This document shows positions 1 to 8,007 of a stretch of DNA of 15,855 nucleotides, piece by piece. The notes beneath the pieces are model-generated. The model ran no database searches. It was given only the letters and a program-made list of their open reading frames with translations, and was not told the DNA's origin. How positions within the stretch are numbered: the first letter of the stretch is position 1; every line of letters begins with the position of its first letter. The translations under genes were made by a program, and so were the position numbers. Source of the DNA: Patescibacteria group bacterium UBA7522 (lineage in GTDB: Bacteria; Patescibacteriota; CPR2; UBA1875); NCBI GenBank assembly GCA_002476865.1, contig DLNA01000025.1, positions 2,716-18,570 of the forward strand. The letters are read 5' to 3'.

Positions 1-31
1 TGATTTGGCAAATTTTAAAGAGGATAAAAAA

Positions 32-622
32 ATGACAATTAAGACAGAAGATGTTGTTAAGTTGAGAAAACAGACCGGCGCCGGCATGATGGACTGCAAA
101 GTGGCCCTTGAAGCGGCAGCTGGTGATTTTGAAAAAGCGGTTGAAGAGCTCAGAAAAAAAGGCGCAAAGGTTAGTGCCAAAAGAGCTGATAGAGAATCAA
201 AAGAAGGATTTGTAGCAACCTATTCTCATGGTGGTCGAATTGGCGCGATGCTTGAGCTAAATTCAGAGACGGATTTTGTGTCAAAAAACGATGACTTTAG
301 ATCTTTTGCGGTTGATCTTGCGATGCAGGTTGCGGCAGCAGCACCAGAATATATCTCTCGCGAAGATGTTCCGGCTGAAATTATTGAAAAAGAGAAAAAG
401 CTTGAAATTGATAAAGCCATAGCTGAGGGCAAACCGAAAGAGATTGCTGAAAAAATTGCCGAAGGTAAAATTGAAAAAATCTATCAAGAGCTTTGTCTTT
501 TGGAGCAACCTTATATAAAAGATGATAAGATTAAGGTAGCCGATCTTCTTAACGAGAAGGTTGCAGCTATTGGAGAAAATATTAAGGTTGGTAAAATAGC
601 AAGATTTGAGATAGGAAAATAG
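32..622 (+). CDS. tsf: Elongation factor Ts (short form)
   Basis: EF-Ts is the cytosolic nucleotide-exchange factor that regenerates EF-Tu-GTP during translation. The N-terminal UBA-like domain is clear (residues 1-50, with KLRKQTGAGMMDCKVAL), followed by the EF-Tu-contacting TDFV motif at residues 80-83. I chose the ATG at 32 because AAGAGGA lies 7 bases upstream and the protein then begins MTIKTEDVVKLR, the usual EF-Ts start; an in-frame TTG at 5 is an upstream extension without its own signal. At 196 residues it is much shorter than the E. coli protein (about 283) and close to the Thermus form, so it probably has one copy of the core subdomain. In most bacteria rpsB lies just upstream; it would be outside this window. 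The usual next gene, pyrH, is absent and frr follows after 117 bases. Confidence 0.96.
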   Translation: MTIKTEDVVKLRKQTGAGMMDCKVALEAAAGDFEKAVEELRKKGAKVSAKRADRESKEGFVATYSHGGRIGAMLELNSETDFVSKNDDFRSFAVDLAMQVAAAAPEYISREDVPAEIIEKEKKLEIDKAIAEGKPKEIAEKIAEGKIEKIYQELCLLEQPYIKDDKIKVADLLNEKVAAIGENIKVGKIARFEIGK

Positions 623-646
623 CGACTAGTTTTAAATTTTAAAATA

Positions 647-698
647 AATCTCAAAATCGAAACAATCAAAAATTGAAAATAAAAATTGATTTGAGATT
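647..698 (+). repeat. Inverted repeat in the tsf-frr gap
   Basis: In the AT-rich gap between tsf and frr, the arm at 647-658 (AATCTCAAAATC) is complementary, with one bulged A, to 688-698 (GATTTGAGATT). A small nested CAAT/ATTG hairpin lies at 663-675. The right arm also repeats ten bases from the end of tsf (603-612, GATTTGAGAT), so the left arm could pair with either copy. No T-run follows, so this is not a standard intrinsic terminator. It may be a weak attenuator or an mRNA processing/stability hairpin, or chance in AT-rich DNA. Confidence 0.4.
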
Positions 699-739
699 CA
701 AGGATAAAACCAAAAATTAACCGAGTAAAGCGAGGTGCA

Positions 740-1291
740 ATGGAATACCTAAACAAGCTAAAAGAGGGTGCCGACAAGGCGATAGAACATCTTAAGTCGG
801 AGTTGGCAAACGTGCGAACTGGAAGAGCCCACGCTGGTATGGTCTCTGATGTTATGGTTAGCGTTTACGGCGTTAAGACACCCTTGAAACAGGTTGCCAA
901 TGTTGTAGTGACGGACGCAAAATCGATCCAAATTCAGCCATGGGATAAAGGCAATACCAGTCAAATTGAGGCGGCTTTACGTGACGGAGAACTCTCTCTT
1001 TCAATCGTAAATGCGGGGGATGTTATTCATGTAAAGGTTCCTGATTTAACCGAGGAGCGCAGAAGCGAATATAAAAAGCTTGCCAAAGAGCGCGCCGAAG
1101 AAGCGAAAGTTTCAATAAGGAACGCAAGACAGCAAGTTTGGGACGAAACTAAAAAGGCAAAGGCAGAAGGGGGAATCTCTGAAGACGAGATGTATCACAG
1201 AGAATCAGAGATTCAAAAAATTGTCGACGAAAAAAATAAAGAGATCGACATGGTTCTAACTGCAAAAGAAGCCGAACTTTCGGAGGTTTAA
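740..1291 (+). CDS. frr: Ribosome recycling factor
   Basis: RRF works with EF-G to split the post-termination ribosome. The protein has the family's usual length (183 residues). It shows the conserved helix segment NVRTGRAHAG (the common form is RTGRASP, so the proline is replaced here), the YGVKTPLKQVANV hinge, IQPWDKG, and the strongly conserved PDLTEERRSEYKKLAKERAEEAK segment leading into the long C-terminal helices. The start is the ATG at 740, with GAGGTG at 731-736; the spacing is tight, but the frame and N-terminus fit the family. The stop is one base before uppS, and the ribosome-binding site of uppS lies inside the last frr codons, so the two are probably translationally coupled. Confidence 0.96.
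   Translation: MEYLNKLKEGADKAIEHLKSELANVRTGRAHAGMVSDVMVSVYGVKTPLKQVANVVVTDAKSIQIQPWDKGNTSQIEAALRDGELSLSIVNAGDVIHVKVPDLTEERRSEYKKLAKERAEEAKVSIRNARQQVWDETKKAKAEGGISEDEMYHRESEIQKIVDEKNKEIDMVLTAKEAELSEV
1282..1286 (+). promoter_or_regulatory. Ribosome-binding site fixing a TTG start for uppS
   Basis: GGAGG at 1282-1286 lies 6 bases before TTG 1293. It is the strongest Shine-Dalgarno sequence in the cluster and sits within the final codons of frr. It supports the rare TTG start, because the conserved HLGFILDGNRRWA begins only about 12 residues later and no ATG or GTG lies in between. Confidence 0.8.
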
Positions 1292-1292
1292 T

Positions 1293-1994
1293 TTGGTAAA
1301 AGAAGATATTAGGAAGGTGCCGGTACACCTTGGTTTTATTTTGGACGGAAATAGGCGTTGGGCAAAATCTAAAGGATTGCCACAGTTAGAAGGTCATCGC
1401 AGGGGATTTAATAGATTAACAGAGCTGGTTGACAATTGCATTAAAAAAGGGGTAAAAAATGTAACTGTTTTTGCTTTTTCAACCGAAAACTGGAATCGCT
1501 CAAAAGAGGAAGTTGATTATCTGATGAATCTTTTTAGGGAGATGCTTGACAAAACGGCACAAAAGCTACACGAAAAAGACGTTAGAGTAAGAGTTGTTGG
1601 AAGAATTGAAGATTTTGCAAGCGATATACAAAAAAAGATGCAAGAAGTTATGGAAAAAACAAAAAATAACTCAACTCTAACATTTAATATCGGCCTTTCT
1701 TACGGTGGTAGAGCAGAAATCGTTGATGCTACAAAAAGGATTATTAAAGATGGGTTAAGACCAGAAGATATCACCGAAGAAAAATTCGCAGAGTACATTT
1801 ACGAAGTGGGCCAGCCAGATCCGGACGTGATTGTAAGAACATCGGGCGAACAGAGGATCTCTGGCTTTATGCTTTGGCAGGCCGCTTATAGCGAATTTTA
1901 TTTTACCGATGTTTGTTGGCCTGATTTTGACGAAAAAGAGCTTGATAGGGTTATTGACGACTTTAATCAAAGAGAGAGAAGGTTCGGTAAATGA
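1293..1994 (+). CDS. uppS: Undecaprenyl (polyprenyl) diphosphate synthase, cis-prenyltransferase
   Basis: Adds isopentenyl units in cis to farnesyl (or longer) diphosphate, making the C55 carrier that ferries peptidoglycan and other glycans across the membrane. At 233 residues it matches the family. The catalytic Asp is in FILDGNRRWAK (D18). Other family blocks present are TVFAFSTENWNRS, the NIGLSYGGRAEIVDA block, and RTSGEQRISGF (from R182) followed by LWQAAYSEFYFTDVCWPDF, which binds the IPP diphosphate. The start is TTG, fixed by GGAGG upstream. The stop overlaps the rseP start in ATGA. The usual partner cdsA is missing between uppS and rseP, and so is dxr. The product feeds the MreB/MreCD/PBP2 wall machinery encoded just downstream. 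Confidence 0.96.
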   Translation: MVKEDIRKVPVHLGFILDGNRRWAKSKGLPQLEGHRRGFNRLTELVDNCIKKGVKNVTVFAFSTENWNRSKEEVDYLMNLFREMLDKTAQKLHEKDVRVRVVGRIEDFASDIQKKMQEVMEKTKNNSTLTFNIGLSYGGRAEIVDATKRIIKDGLRPEDITEEKFAEYIYEVGQPDPDVIVRTSGEQRISGFMLWQAAYSEFYFTDVCWPDFDEKELDRVIDDFNQRERRFGK

Positions 1995-3097
1995 TCATAA
2001 CCGTTTTAGCGTTTCTGTTTGTATTCGCAGTTATTGTTTTGGCCCATGAATTTGGCCACTTTATTTCAGCTAAAAAATTTGGTGTTAGGGTTGACGAATT
2101 TGCTTTCGGATTTCCGCCAAAAATTTGGAGTAAAAAGAAGGGCGAAACAAGATACGCTATTAATGCAATTCCCCTGGGTGGCTATGTGAAGCTCTTGGGC
2201 GAGGACGGCAGTAAAGACAAGAATCCGAGGAATCTAAACAACAAACCGGCTTGGCAAAAAACGATTATATTTGCTTCGGGTGTTGCGATGAATTTTTTGC
2301 TTGCCTGGGTGCTTCTTTCTGGTTTTTATGCTTTTGGTGGCCAGGCCGTTATTGATGGCGCATGGGATCATAAAGAGGTAATAAATAATCAAAAAGTTAA
2401 AATTGTTGAAGTTGATGAAGAGTCGCCGGCGGCCAAATCGGGGGTTAAATCCGGGGACTTCATTGTAAAAATAAACGATAAAAGCGTTTATCAAACGGGA
2501 GCGGTTTTTTCAGAGGTTCAATCCTCCTCAAAAAATAATTCAGAAATTCCATTTGTGATTGAATCAAGCGGAGATCTTAAAGAGATTAATCTTAAAACCT
2601 ACAAGACGAAGATTGACGTAAATGGAGAGCAGGTTGAGATTGAAAGAATCGGTGTCACTATGGAGGTTGACGGAAAGATAAGAACCGTTTGGTACCAGGC
2701 GCCGTTTGTTGCTTTTAAAGAGATGTTTAGGATTGTCGAGATGTCGGTAACCGGTCTTTTTGATTTTTTGAAAACACTTTTTACGACCTTCAAGATTAGT
2801 AACGAAGTTGGTGGTCCAATAGCGATTGCCCAGGTTACGGGAGCGGCGGCCAAAATGGGCTTTGCCGCATTAATCCAAACCATTATTATACTCTCAATTG
2901 TTTTGGGTGTTTTTAATATTTTGCCCTTTCCGGCGCTAGATGGCGGCCATATTTTGTTTGTTGGCATCGAAAAAGTTACCGGCAAAGAGGTGCCACCTCA
3001 AATTAAGAATATTGTTAATTTAATCGGCTTCGGGTTATTATTGTTATTAATAATAAGCGTCACTTTTAAAGATGTGGCGAGACTGAATGTTTTTTAG
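1991..3097 (+). CDS. rseP: RIP-family site-2 zinc metalloprotease (RseP-like)
   Basis: An intramembrane zinc protease of the M50/site-2 family. The first membrane segment carries the zinc motif HEFGH (H19, E20, H23). The third zinc ligand is D317 in NILPFPALDGG near the C-terminus, in another membrane segment. Between them are a second membrane segment (about residues 95-117) and a single PDZ domain (about 120-215, with ESPAAKSGVKSGDFIVKIND). E. coli RseP has two PDZ domains and about 450 residues; this one has 368, like many Gram-positive and CPR homologues. In E. coli it cleaves the anti-sigma factor RseA and clears signal-peptide remnants; no anti-sigma gene is visible here, so its substrate is unknown. 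It overlaps uppS by 4 bases, and proS starts on the base after its stop. Confidence 0.94.
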   Translation: MIITVLAFLFVFAVIVLAHEFGHFISAKKFGVRVDEFAFGFPPKIWSKKKGETRYAINAIPLGGYVKLLGEDGSKDKNPRNLNNKPAWQKTIIFASGVAMNFLLAWVLLSGFYAFGGQAVIDGAWDHKEVINNQKVKIVEVDEESPAAKSGVKSGDFIVKINDKSVYQTGAVFSEVQSSSKNNSEIPFVIESSGDLKEINLKTYKTKIDVNGEQVEIERIGVTMEVDGKIRTVWYQAPFVAFKEMFRIVEMSVTGLFDFLKTLFTTFKISNEVGGPIAIAQVTGAAAKMGFAALIQTIIILSIVLGVFNILPFPALDGGHILFVGIEKVTGKEVPPQIKNIVNLIGFGLLLLLIISVTFKDVARLNVF

Positions 3098-4324
3098 ATG
3101 AAGTTTACAGATCTTTTTACAAAAACCCAAAAAGATATAAAAGACAGCGGTTCGGCCAATGCTGACCTTTTGGTTAGGGGCGGTTATGTAAATCAGCTCT
3201 CGGCTGGAATATACACCTATCTTCCCCTCGGTTGGCGAGTTTATAAAAAGATCGAGGAGATTATCAGAGAAGAGATGTCGGCTGCCGGTGGCCAAGAGAT
3301 ATTTATGCCAGCGATGCACCCAAAGGCAAATTGGGAAAAGACGGGTCGTTGGGAGAATTTGGATGTTTTGTATAAAGTAGTTGGTCAGCTTTCCGGGGCA
3401 GAGATGGCTCTTGGGCCAACTCACGAAGAGATTGTAACCCCTCTTGCCTCTCGCTTCGTACTCTCTTACAAGGACCTGCCAAAATATGTTTTTCAAATTC
3501 AGGATAAATTTAGAGATGAAGCAAGGCCAAAGTCAGGTCTTTTAAGGACACGTGAGTTTATGATGAAAGATCTTTATTCTTTTCATGCAGACGAAAAAGA
3601 CCTTGATCGTTATTATGAAATTATGAAGAATGCGTATTTTAAAATTTTTACTAGAGTTGGATTGGGGGAGGTAACCGTTCTTACTTATGCTTCTGGCGGT
3701 AGTTTTTCGAGGTACTCTCATGAATTTCAGGCGATTTGCGAAACGGGCGAAGATACAATATATCTTTGTGAGAAATGTAATGTAGCAGTAAATAAAGAGA
3801 TTATACATGAGCAAAAGAGTTGTCCTGAATGCGGCAATAAAGATCTTAAAGAAAAAAAATCAATCGAAATAGGTAATATTTTTAAATTAAGAGACAAGTT
3901 TTCGAAAGCGTTTGATTTTAGTTATTTGGACGAAAAAAATCAAAAGAACTTTGTTGAGATGGGTTGTTATGGGATTGGCCTTGGAAGGTTAATGGCTTCG
4001 ATTGTTGAAGTTCTTCATGACAAAAGTGGAATTGTTTGGCCGAATGAGGTTGCACCATATAAGTTTCATCTAGTTAATTTAAGTGGTGCCCAAGAAGAAG
4101 CGGCCGATCTCTACGAAAAACTGAAAGCGAAAAAAGTTGATGTAATTTGGGATGATCGTGACGAAAGAGCAGGCATTAAACTTTCGGACGCGGATCTTTT
4201 GGGAATTCCGAATAGAATTATAGTTTCGCCTAAAACTATTTCAGAAAAAGCCATAGAGGTAAAAAGACGAGAAGAGTCCGAGGGCAAAATTGTTTTGTTA
4301 GATAAATTCTTAAAGGAAATCTAA
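3098..4324 (+). CDS. proS: Prolyl-tRNA synthetase, short form with a zinc ribbon and no editing domain
   Basis: Charges tRNA-Pro with proline (class II aminoacyl-tRNA synthetase). The N-terminal catalytic core has motif 1 around residues 45-75, motif 2 with FRDEARPKSGLLRTREF (R139 onward), and motif 3 GCYGIGLGRLMAS (R297). An anticodon-binding domain fills residues 320-408. Standard bacterial ProRS (about 570 residues) has a roughly 180-residue YbaK-like editing insertion between motifs 2 and 3. Here that position holds only a short segment with four cysteines in two pairs, C224-x2-C227 and C242-x2-C245, which looks like a zinc ribbon. The enzyme therefore probably cannot clear Ala-tRNA-Pro in cis. 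It starts directly after the rseP stop with no clear Shine-Dalgarno sequence, which suggests translational coupling, and its stop overlaps the mreB start by one base (TAATG). Confidence 0.95.
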   Translation: MKFTDLFTKTQKDIKDSGSANADLLVRGGYVNQLSAGIYTYLPLGWRVYKKIEEIIREEMSAAGGQEIFMPAMHPKANWEKTGRWENLDVLYKVVGQLSGAEMALGPTHEEIVTPLASRFVLSYKDLPKYVFQIQDKFRDEARPKSGLLRTREFMMKDLYSFHADEKDLDRYYEIMKNAYFKIFTRVGLGEVTVLTYASGGSFSRYSHEFQAICETGEDTIYLCEKCNVAVNKEIIHEQKSCPECGNKDLKEKKSIEIGNIFKLRDKFSKAFDFSYLDEKNQKNFVEMGCYGIGLGRLMASIVEVLHDKSGIVWPNEVAPYKFHLVNLSGAQEEAADLYEKLKAKKVDVIWDDRDERAGIKLSDADLLGIPNRIIVSPKTISEKAIEVKRREESEGKIVLLDKFLKEI

Positions 4325-5379
4325 TGTTTAATAAGTTGTTTGGTTATTTTTCCCACGACATAGGGGTTGACTTAGGAACGGCGAATACCCTTGTTTATGT
4401 AAAGGGTAAGGGGATTGTGATAAATGAACCTTCGGTTGTTGCGATGAACACTAAAACTCGTCAAGTTTTAGCGGTTGGCGAAGACGCAAAAGCAATGGTC
4501 GGGAGGACTCCGGCCAATATAGTCGCCTCTCGGCCGCTAGTTGATGGCGTTGTCAGTGATTTTGAGATAACCGAATATATGCTTAAATATTTTATTGAAA
4601 AGGTTCACAAAGAGACGTTTTCGATTTTGCCTCGCCCAAGGGTTGTGGTTGGAATCCCCTCGGGAGTAACCGAGGTTGAAAAGAGGGCCGTTGAGGATGC
4701 GACCTTGAATGCCGGTGCTCGTCAGGCGTTTTTGATTGAAGAGCCAATGGCGGCAGCGATCGGCGCCAGGTTGCCGATCCAGGAGGCAGCTGGATCGATG
4801 ATTGTTGATATCGGTGGCGGAACAACTGAGGTTGCCGTAATTTCGTTGGGCGGTATTGTTGCCGCAAGATCACTTAGAATAGCTGGTGATGAACTTAACG
4901 AGGATATTATTCAATTCGCAAGAGATGAATATAACTTAATGCTTGGTGAAAGAACTGCTGAGGATATTAAAATTAAGGTGGGTTCTGCCTATCAGGTAGA
5001 TAAAAAGCTAATAGCCGTAATGCGTGGACGGGATTTAGTTACGGGTTTGCCAAAGTCGGTTACTGTTGATTCCGACCAGGTAAGAGGAGCTTTGGCTAAA
5101 TCTGTAGCTTCGATTGTTGATGCTATTAAGATGACAGTCGAGGAAACTCCACCGGAACTTGTTGCTGACATTATGGAAAAGGGGATAGTTCTTGCCGGTG
5201 GTGGAGCTCTTTTGCGCGGTCTTGATCGCCTCGTCTCTTTAAGTACCAAGATGCCGGTTTATATTGCCGACGATCCCTTGACCTGTGTTGTTAGAGGTGC
5301 CGGATTAGTTTTGGAAGACATTGATAAATTAAAAGGTGTTTTGGCAACAACTCAGCACGAAAAATCACCCAAAATATAA
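4324..5379 (+). CDS. mreB: Rod-shape determining actin homologue MreB
   Basis: A bacterial actin that forms membrane-associated filaments and positions the lateral-wall synthesis complex. It has the usual length (351 residues). The actin-fold nucleotide-binding blocks are present: phosphate-1 IGVDLGTANTLVY near the N-terminus, phosphate-2 MIVDIGGGTTEVAVISLGG at about residues 159-177, and the adenosine motif LAGGGALLRGLDRL near residue 290. The N-terminal MFNKLFGYFS may be an amphipathic membrane-binding helix. The start is set by AAAGGA at 4312-4317, and the ATG shares a base with the proS stop. mreC, mreD and the PBP2 gene lie on the opposite strand facing this gene rather than following it, so MreB is probably expressed from the translation operon and not with its partners. 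Confidence 0.97.
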   Translation: MFNKLFGYFSHDIGVDLGTANTLVYVKGKGIVINEPSVVAMNTKTRQVLAVGEDAKAMVGRTPANIVASRPLVDGVVSDFEITEYMLKYFIEKVHKETFSILPRPRVVVGIPSGVTEVEKRAVEDATLNAGARQAFLIEEPMAAAIGARLPIQEAAGSMIVDIGGGTTEVAVISLGGIVAARSLRIAGDELNEDIIQFARDEYNLMLGERTAEDIKIKVGSAYQVDKKLIAVMRGRDLVTGLPKSVTVDSDQVRGALAKSVASIVDAIKMTVEETPPELVADIMEKGIVLAGGGALLRGLDRLVSLSTKMPVYIADDPLTCVVRGAGLVLEDIDKLKGVLATTQHEKSPKI

Positions 5380-5503
5380 AAAGATTTAAACTATTTATGT
5401 TTTTCCTAATTTCCGTTCTCTATCTTTTGGTTTCTTTTTTGATTTTTTCGATTTTCGGCTTCTGCCACATAATCTCAATCAAAGAATAAAATAATTAATT
5501 TGA

Positions 5504-5538
5504 AAATAAAAAAGGATACTGAGAGTTGATCAATATCC
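5504..5538 (-). terminator. Possible terminator of the mreC-mreD-PBP2 operon
   Basis: Read on the minus strand, GGATA (5538-5534) can pair with TATCC (5518-5514), and a T-rich run (TTTTTTATTTTC) follows at once. The stem is only 5 bp and the loop holds the palindrome TTGATCAA. This is a weak intrinsic-terminator candidate, but its place after the PBP2 stop fits. The rest of the 199-base convergent gap (5380-5578) is AT-rich with no gene that I can see and no clear terminator for mreB. Confidence 0.4.
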
Positions 5539-5578
5539 AAATAAAAAATAGACAATGAAAACTAAAAAATATGCAAAT

Positions 5579-7501
5579 TTATTTAAAATACCACTTAAGT
5601 GTTTCGCGGGCTACCGGAACGGCATACTCCGACCCTTCTCCAGCGCCCTCAACCAAAACTACCAAGGCGATTGTTGGTTTTTCGTAAGGCGCAAAGGCAG
5701 TAAACCAGGCGTGTTTTCTTGAGTTTTGAGGACCAAATTGTGCTGTACCGGTTTTGCCGGCTACGGCGACGGGTAGGTTTGCAAGTGATCGTGCTGAACC
5801 CGCAACTACTGTTTGTCTCATTCCTTTTCTGGTAATACTAATGGCCTCTTTTTTTAGAAAATCCTTTTTTATAATCTCCTTTTCTATCTCTGACTTTACT
5901 TTACCGTTTGTGTCCAAAACAGCTTTGGCTAAGTGAAGTTTATACATTGTACCGCCGTTAGCTATTACCGAAAGAGCATTTACAAGTTGGAGCGGTGTAA
6001 CCAAAACGTCTCCCTGGCCGATAGACATATTGTAGGTGTCGCCTAAATACCAAGGTTCGTTTTTAAAACTCTCTTTCCATTCGGGGTCTGGAAGATGGCC
6101 GCTTGCGACTCCATCAATATCTATTTCAATACTTTTTCCGAAACCAAATTTTTCAAGATATTTTTTCATAATTTCAGGCCCAAGACCGGTGATTTTTTCA
6201 TATCCACCGCCTATTGCATAAAAAAAGGTATTTACCGATTCAGCGATTGCCTTAACAACGTTTGTTGTTCCGTGTCCGCCCTTTTTCCAGTCAGGAAATT
6301 CCCATTGGCCAATTTTAATACCACCAGTTGAGTTAACAGTTGTTTTCTCCGTGATAGTGTCCTTATCAAGAGCAGCAGCAGCAAGAAAGGGCTTGATCGT
6401 TGAGCCCGAAGGATATTCTCCTGTAACAACTCTGTTTACTAGCGGAAAATTTTTATTATCCAAGAGTTTTTGGTAATCTTTTTCGCTAATTCCTTTAGAA
6501 AAGAGGTTGTTGTTGTAAGTAGGTAGGCTAACCATCGCCAGTATCTCTCCGTTTTGAGGGTTTACCGCTACAGCTGAGGCCTTTTCGACTTTTGCTTTTT
6601 CCATCTGCTTGGTAAGCTCTTCGGTGAGTTTTTTTTGAAGTTTAAAGTCAATGCTTAGCATAAGATTATCGCCCAAAATTGGGCTTTCCTGGCCGTAAAT
6701 TCTGATAATCTCTCCCCGAGCGTCAACTTCTATTTTTGTTTTGCCGTCAGTGCCTTTAAGGATTGACTCATATTCTTTTTCTAATCCGGACTTTCCGATG
6801 TAGTCCGTTAGAAGATAATTTGTATTTGCCAGAAGCTCGGTCTCTGATATTCTGCCAACGTAACCAAGCGTGTGAGCCAAAAGACCGTTATCCAGGTATT
6901 CTCTAATGGGGTTAATATCGACATAAAAACCACGAAGTTCGGCTTGTCTGGACTCAAAGAGAAGGGCCGTATCTCTACTGACTGTCTTTGCAACCAATAT
7001 TGGCTGGGCATAAAAATCACTCTTTGATTCAACTATTTTTTTTATCTTATCGGCTTTAACGTTTATTGTTTCCGAGAGCCGAGAATAGATCTTTCCTCTC
7101 TCTTCTTTATCTCGCGGCAAATCGTTTGGTATTACGGTAACCTCGTAGTTTGGTACATTTTTTACCAGGGGTATTTTGTTACGATCATAAAAAAGACCTC
7201 TCGGAGCTCTGATTGTTTGAACGCGAAAGCGGTTCTCTTGGGCCATTCTTAATGAGTCCTGTCCGTTTATTACTTGAAGCCAAAAGGAGCGCCCGAACAT
7301 TATCAAAAAAAGCAACGCAATGATACTCATAAAAACGTTAAAACGCTTCTCTGGTTTTTCATCTTCAATGTTGGGGGCCTCTTTGTCCGCAGAGAGTATT
7401 CCAAATAGCCAGCGCTCATTTTTTGAGTGTTTTAGTGTTGGGATCTGGGTGAAACGGCTATTTACCCCTGTTAAAGATTTAAAGACATTTTTTTTCTTCA
7501 T
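5579..7501 (-). CDS. mrdA: Penicillin-binding protein 2 (class B transpeptidase of the elongasome)
   Basis: Cross-links peptidoglycan during sidewall elongation; one membrane anchor with the bulk outside the membrane. After about 50 cytoplasmic residues comes one membrane segment (about 53-73), then the PBP-dimer/pedestal domain opening with QTIRAPRGLFYDRN. The transpeptidase domain has all three catalytic motifs: SxxK as S367-TIK370 (the nucleophile is S367), SxN as S422-VN424, and K583-TG585. The length of 640 residues is typical of PBP2. It is the third gene of a minus-strand operon; its start overlaps the mreD stop by 4 bases. PBP2 rather than the division protein FtsI is favoured by linkage to mreC and mreD. 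The usual glycosyltransferase partner, rodA, is not in the window. Confidence 0.95.
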   Translation of the reverse strand: MKKKNVFKSLTGVNSRFTQIPTLKHSKNERWLFGILSADKEAPNIEDEKPEKRFNVFMSIIALLFLIMFGRSFWLQVINGQDSLRMAQENRFRVQTIRAPRGLFYDRNKIPLVKNVPNYEVTVIPNDLPRDKEERGKIYSRLSETINVKADKIKKIVESKSDFYAQPILVAKTVSRDTALLFESRQAELRGFYVDINPIREYLDNGLLAHTLGYVGRISETELLANTNYLLTDYIGKSGLEKEYESILKGTDGKTKIEVDARGEIIRIYGQESPILGDNLMLSIDFKLQKKLTEELTKQMEKAKVEKASAVAVNPQNGEILAMVSLPTYNNNLFSKGISEKDYQKLLDNKNFPLVNRVVTGEYPSGSTIKPFLAAAALDKDTITEKTTVNSTGGIKIGQWEFPDWKKGGHGTTNVVKAIAESVNTFFYAIGGGYEKITGLGPEIMKKYLEKFGFGKSIEIDIDGVASGHLPDPEWKESFKNEPWYLGDTYNMSIGQGDVLVTPLQLVNALSVIANGGTMYKLHLAKAVLDTNGKVKSEIEKEIIKKDFLKKEAISITRKGMRQTVVAGSARSLANLPVAVAGKTGTAQFGPQNSRKHAWFTAFAPYEKPTIALVVLVEGAGEGSEYAVPVARETLKWYFK

Positions 7502-8007
7502 TGTCTTTTTAAATAATTTTCCAGTTGTTTTAGCTTATCAAAATAATAGTTATTTATAGGATAAAAGACAGTTGCAAAGGCAGTATTTATTAGTAAAAAG
7601 TAGACCATTGGTAGAATATATAAACTTAAATCGATAGATCCTTTGTCAAAATAAAGTAATGCTACCTTTCCAATATAATGAAGAGCGAGAAGGGATAAGA
7701 TAATAACAAGATATCTAAAAAGCGAAATCTCCCTCATCCCTTCTTGGTATAGCAGGCGAATCACGATAGCGGCTATTAAAAAATATAGGGTGTAAAACCC
7801 AAAGCCGAATGACGAAAAAATATCAAAAATAATACCGGAGATAGCTGCTATCAGAATTGGTTCGAATCCTTTTCGGAAATATGTTAAAAGCACAATAAAG
7901 TAAAGCAAAATAAAGGGTGTGACGTTAAGAATTTTAATATAAGGCAAAAACCCAAAAGTTAGGGCTGAATAAAAATACACTATTAGTAAGTTTAATAAAA
8001 AAATCAT
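7498..8007 (-). CDS. mreD: Rod-shape determining membrane protein MreD
   Basis: A small polytopic membrane protein of the elongasome. The 169 residues contain about five hydrophobic segments (roughly 3-25, 28-45, 50-85, 95-118, 128-150) and the family-typical stretch GFEPILIAAISGIIFDIFSS, close to the G-x3-G/D pattern between MreD helices 2 and 3. Sequence conservation in MreD is low, so the call rests on hydropathy, length and its place between mreC and the PBP2 gene. It overlaps both neighbours by 4 bases (ATGA), indicating coupled translation in a single mreC-mreD-PBP2 message. Confidence 0.88.
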   Translation of the reverse strand: MIFLLNLLIVYFYSALTFGFLPYIKILNVTPFILLYFIVLLTYFRKGFEPILIAAISGIIFDIFSSFGFGFYTLYFLIAAIVIRLLYQEGMREISLFRYLVIILSLLALHYIGKVALLYFDKGSIDLSLYILPMVYFLLINTAFATVFYPINNYYFDKLKQLENYLKRQ

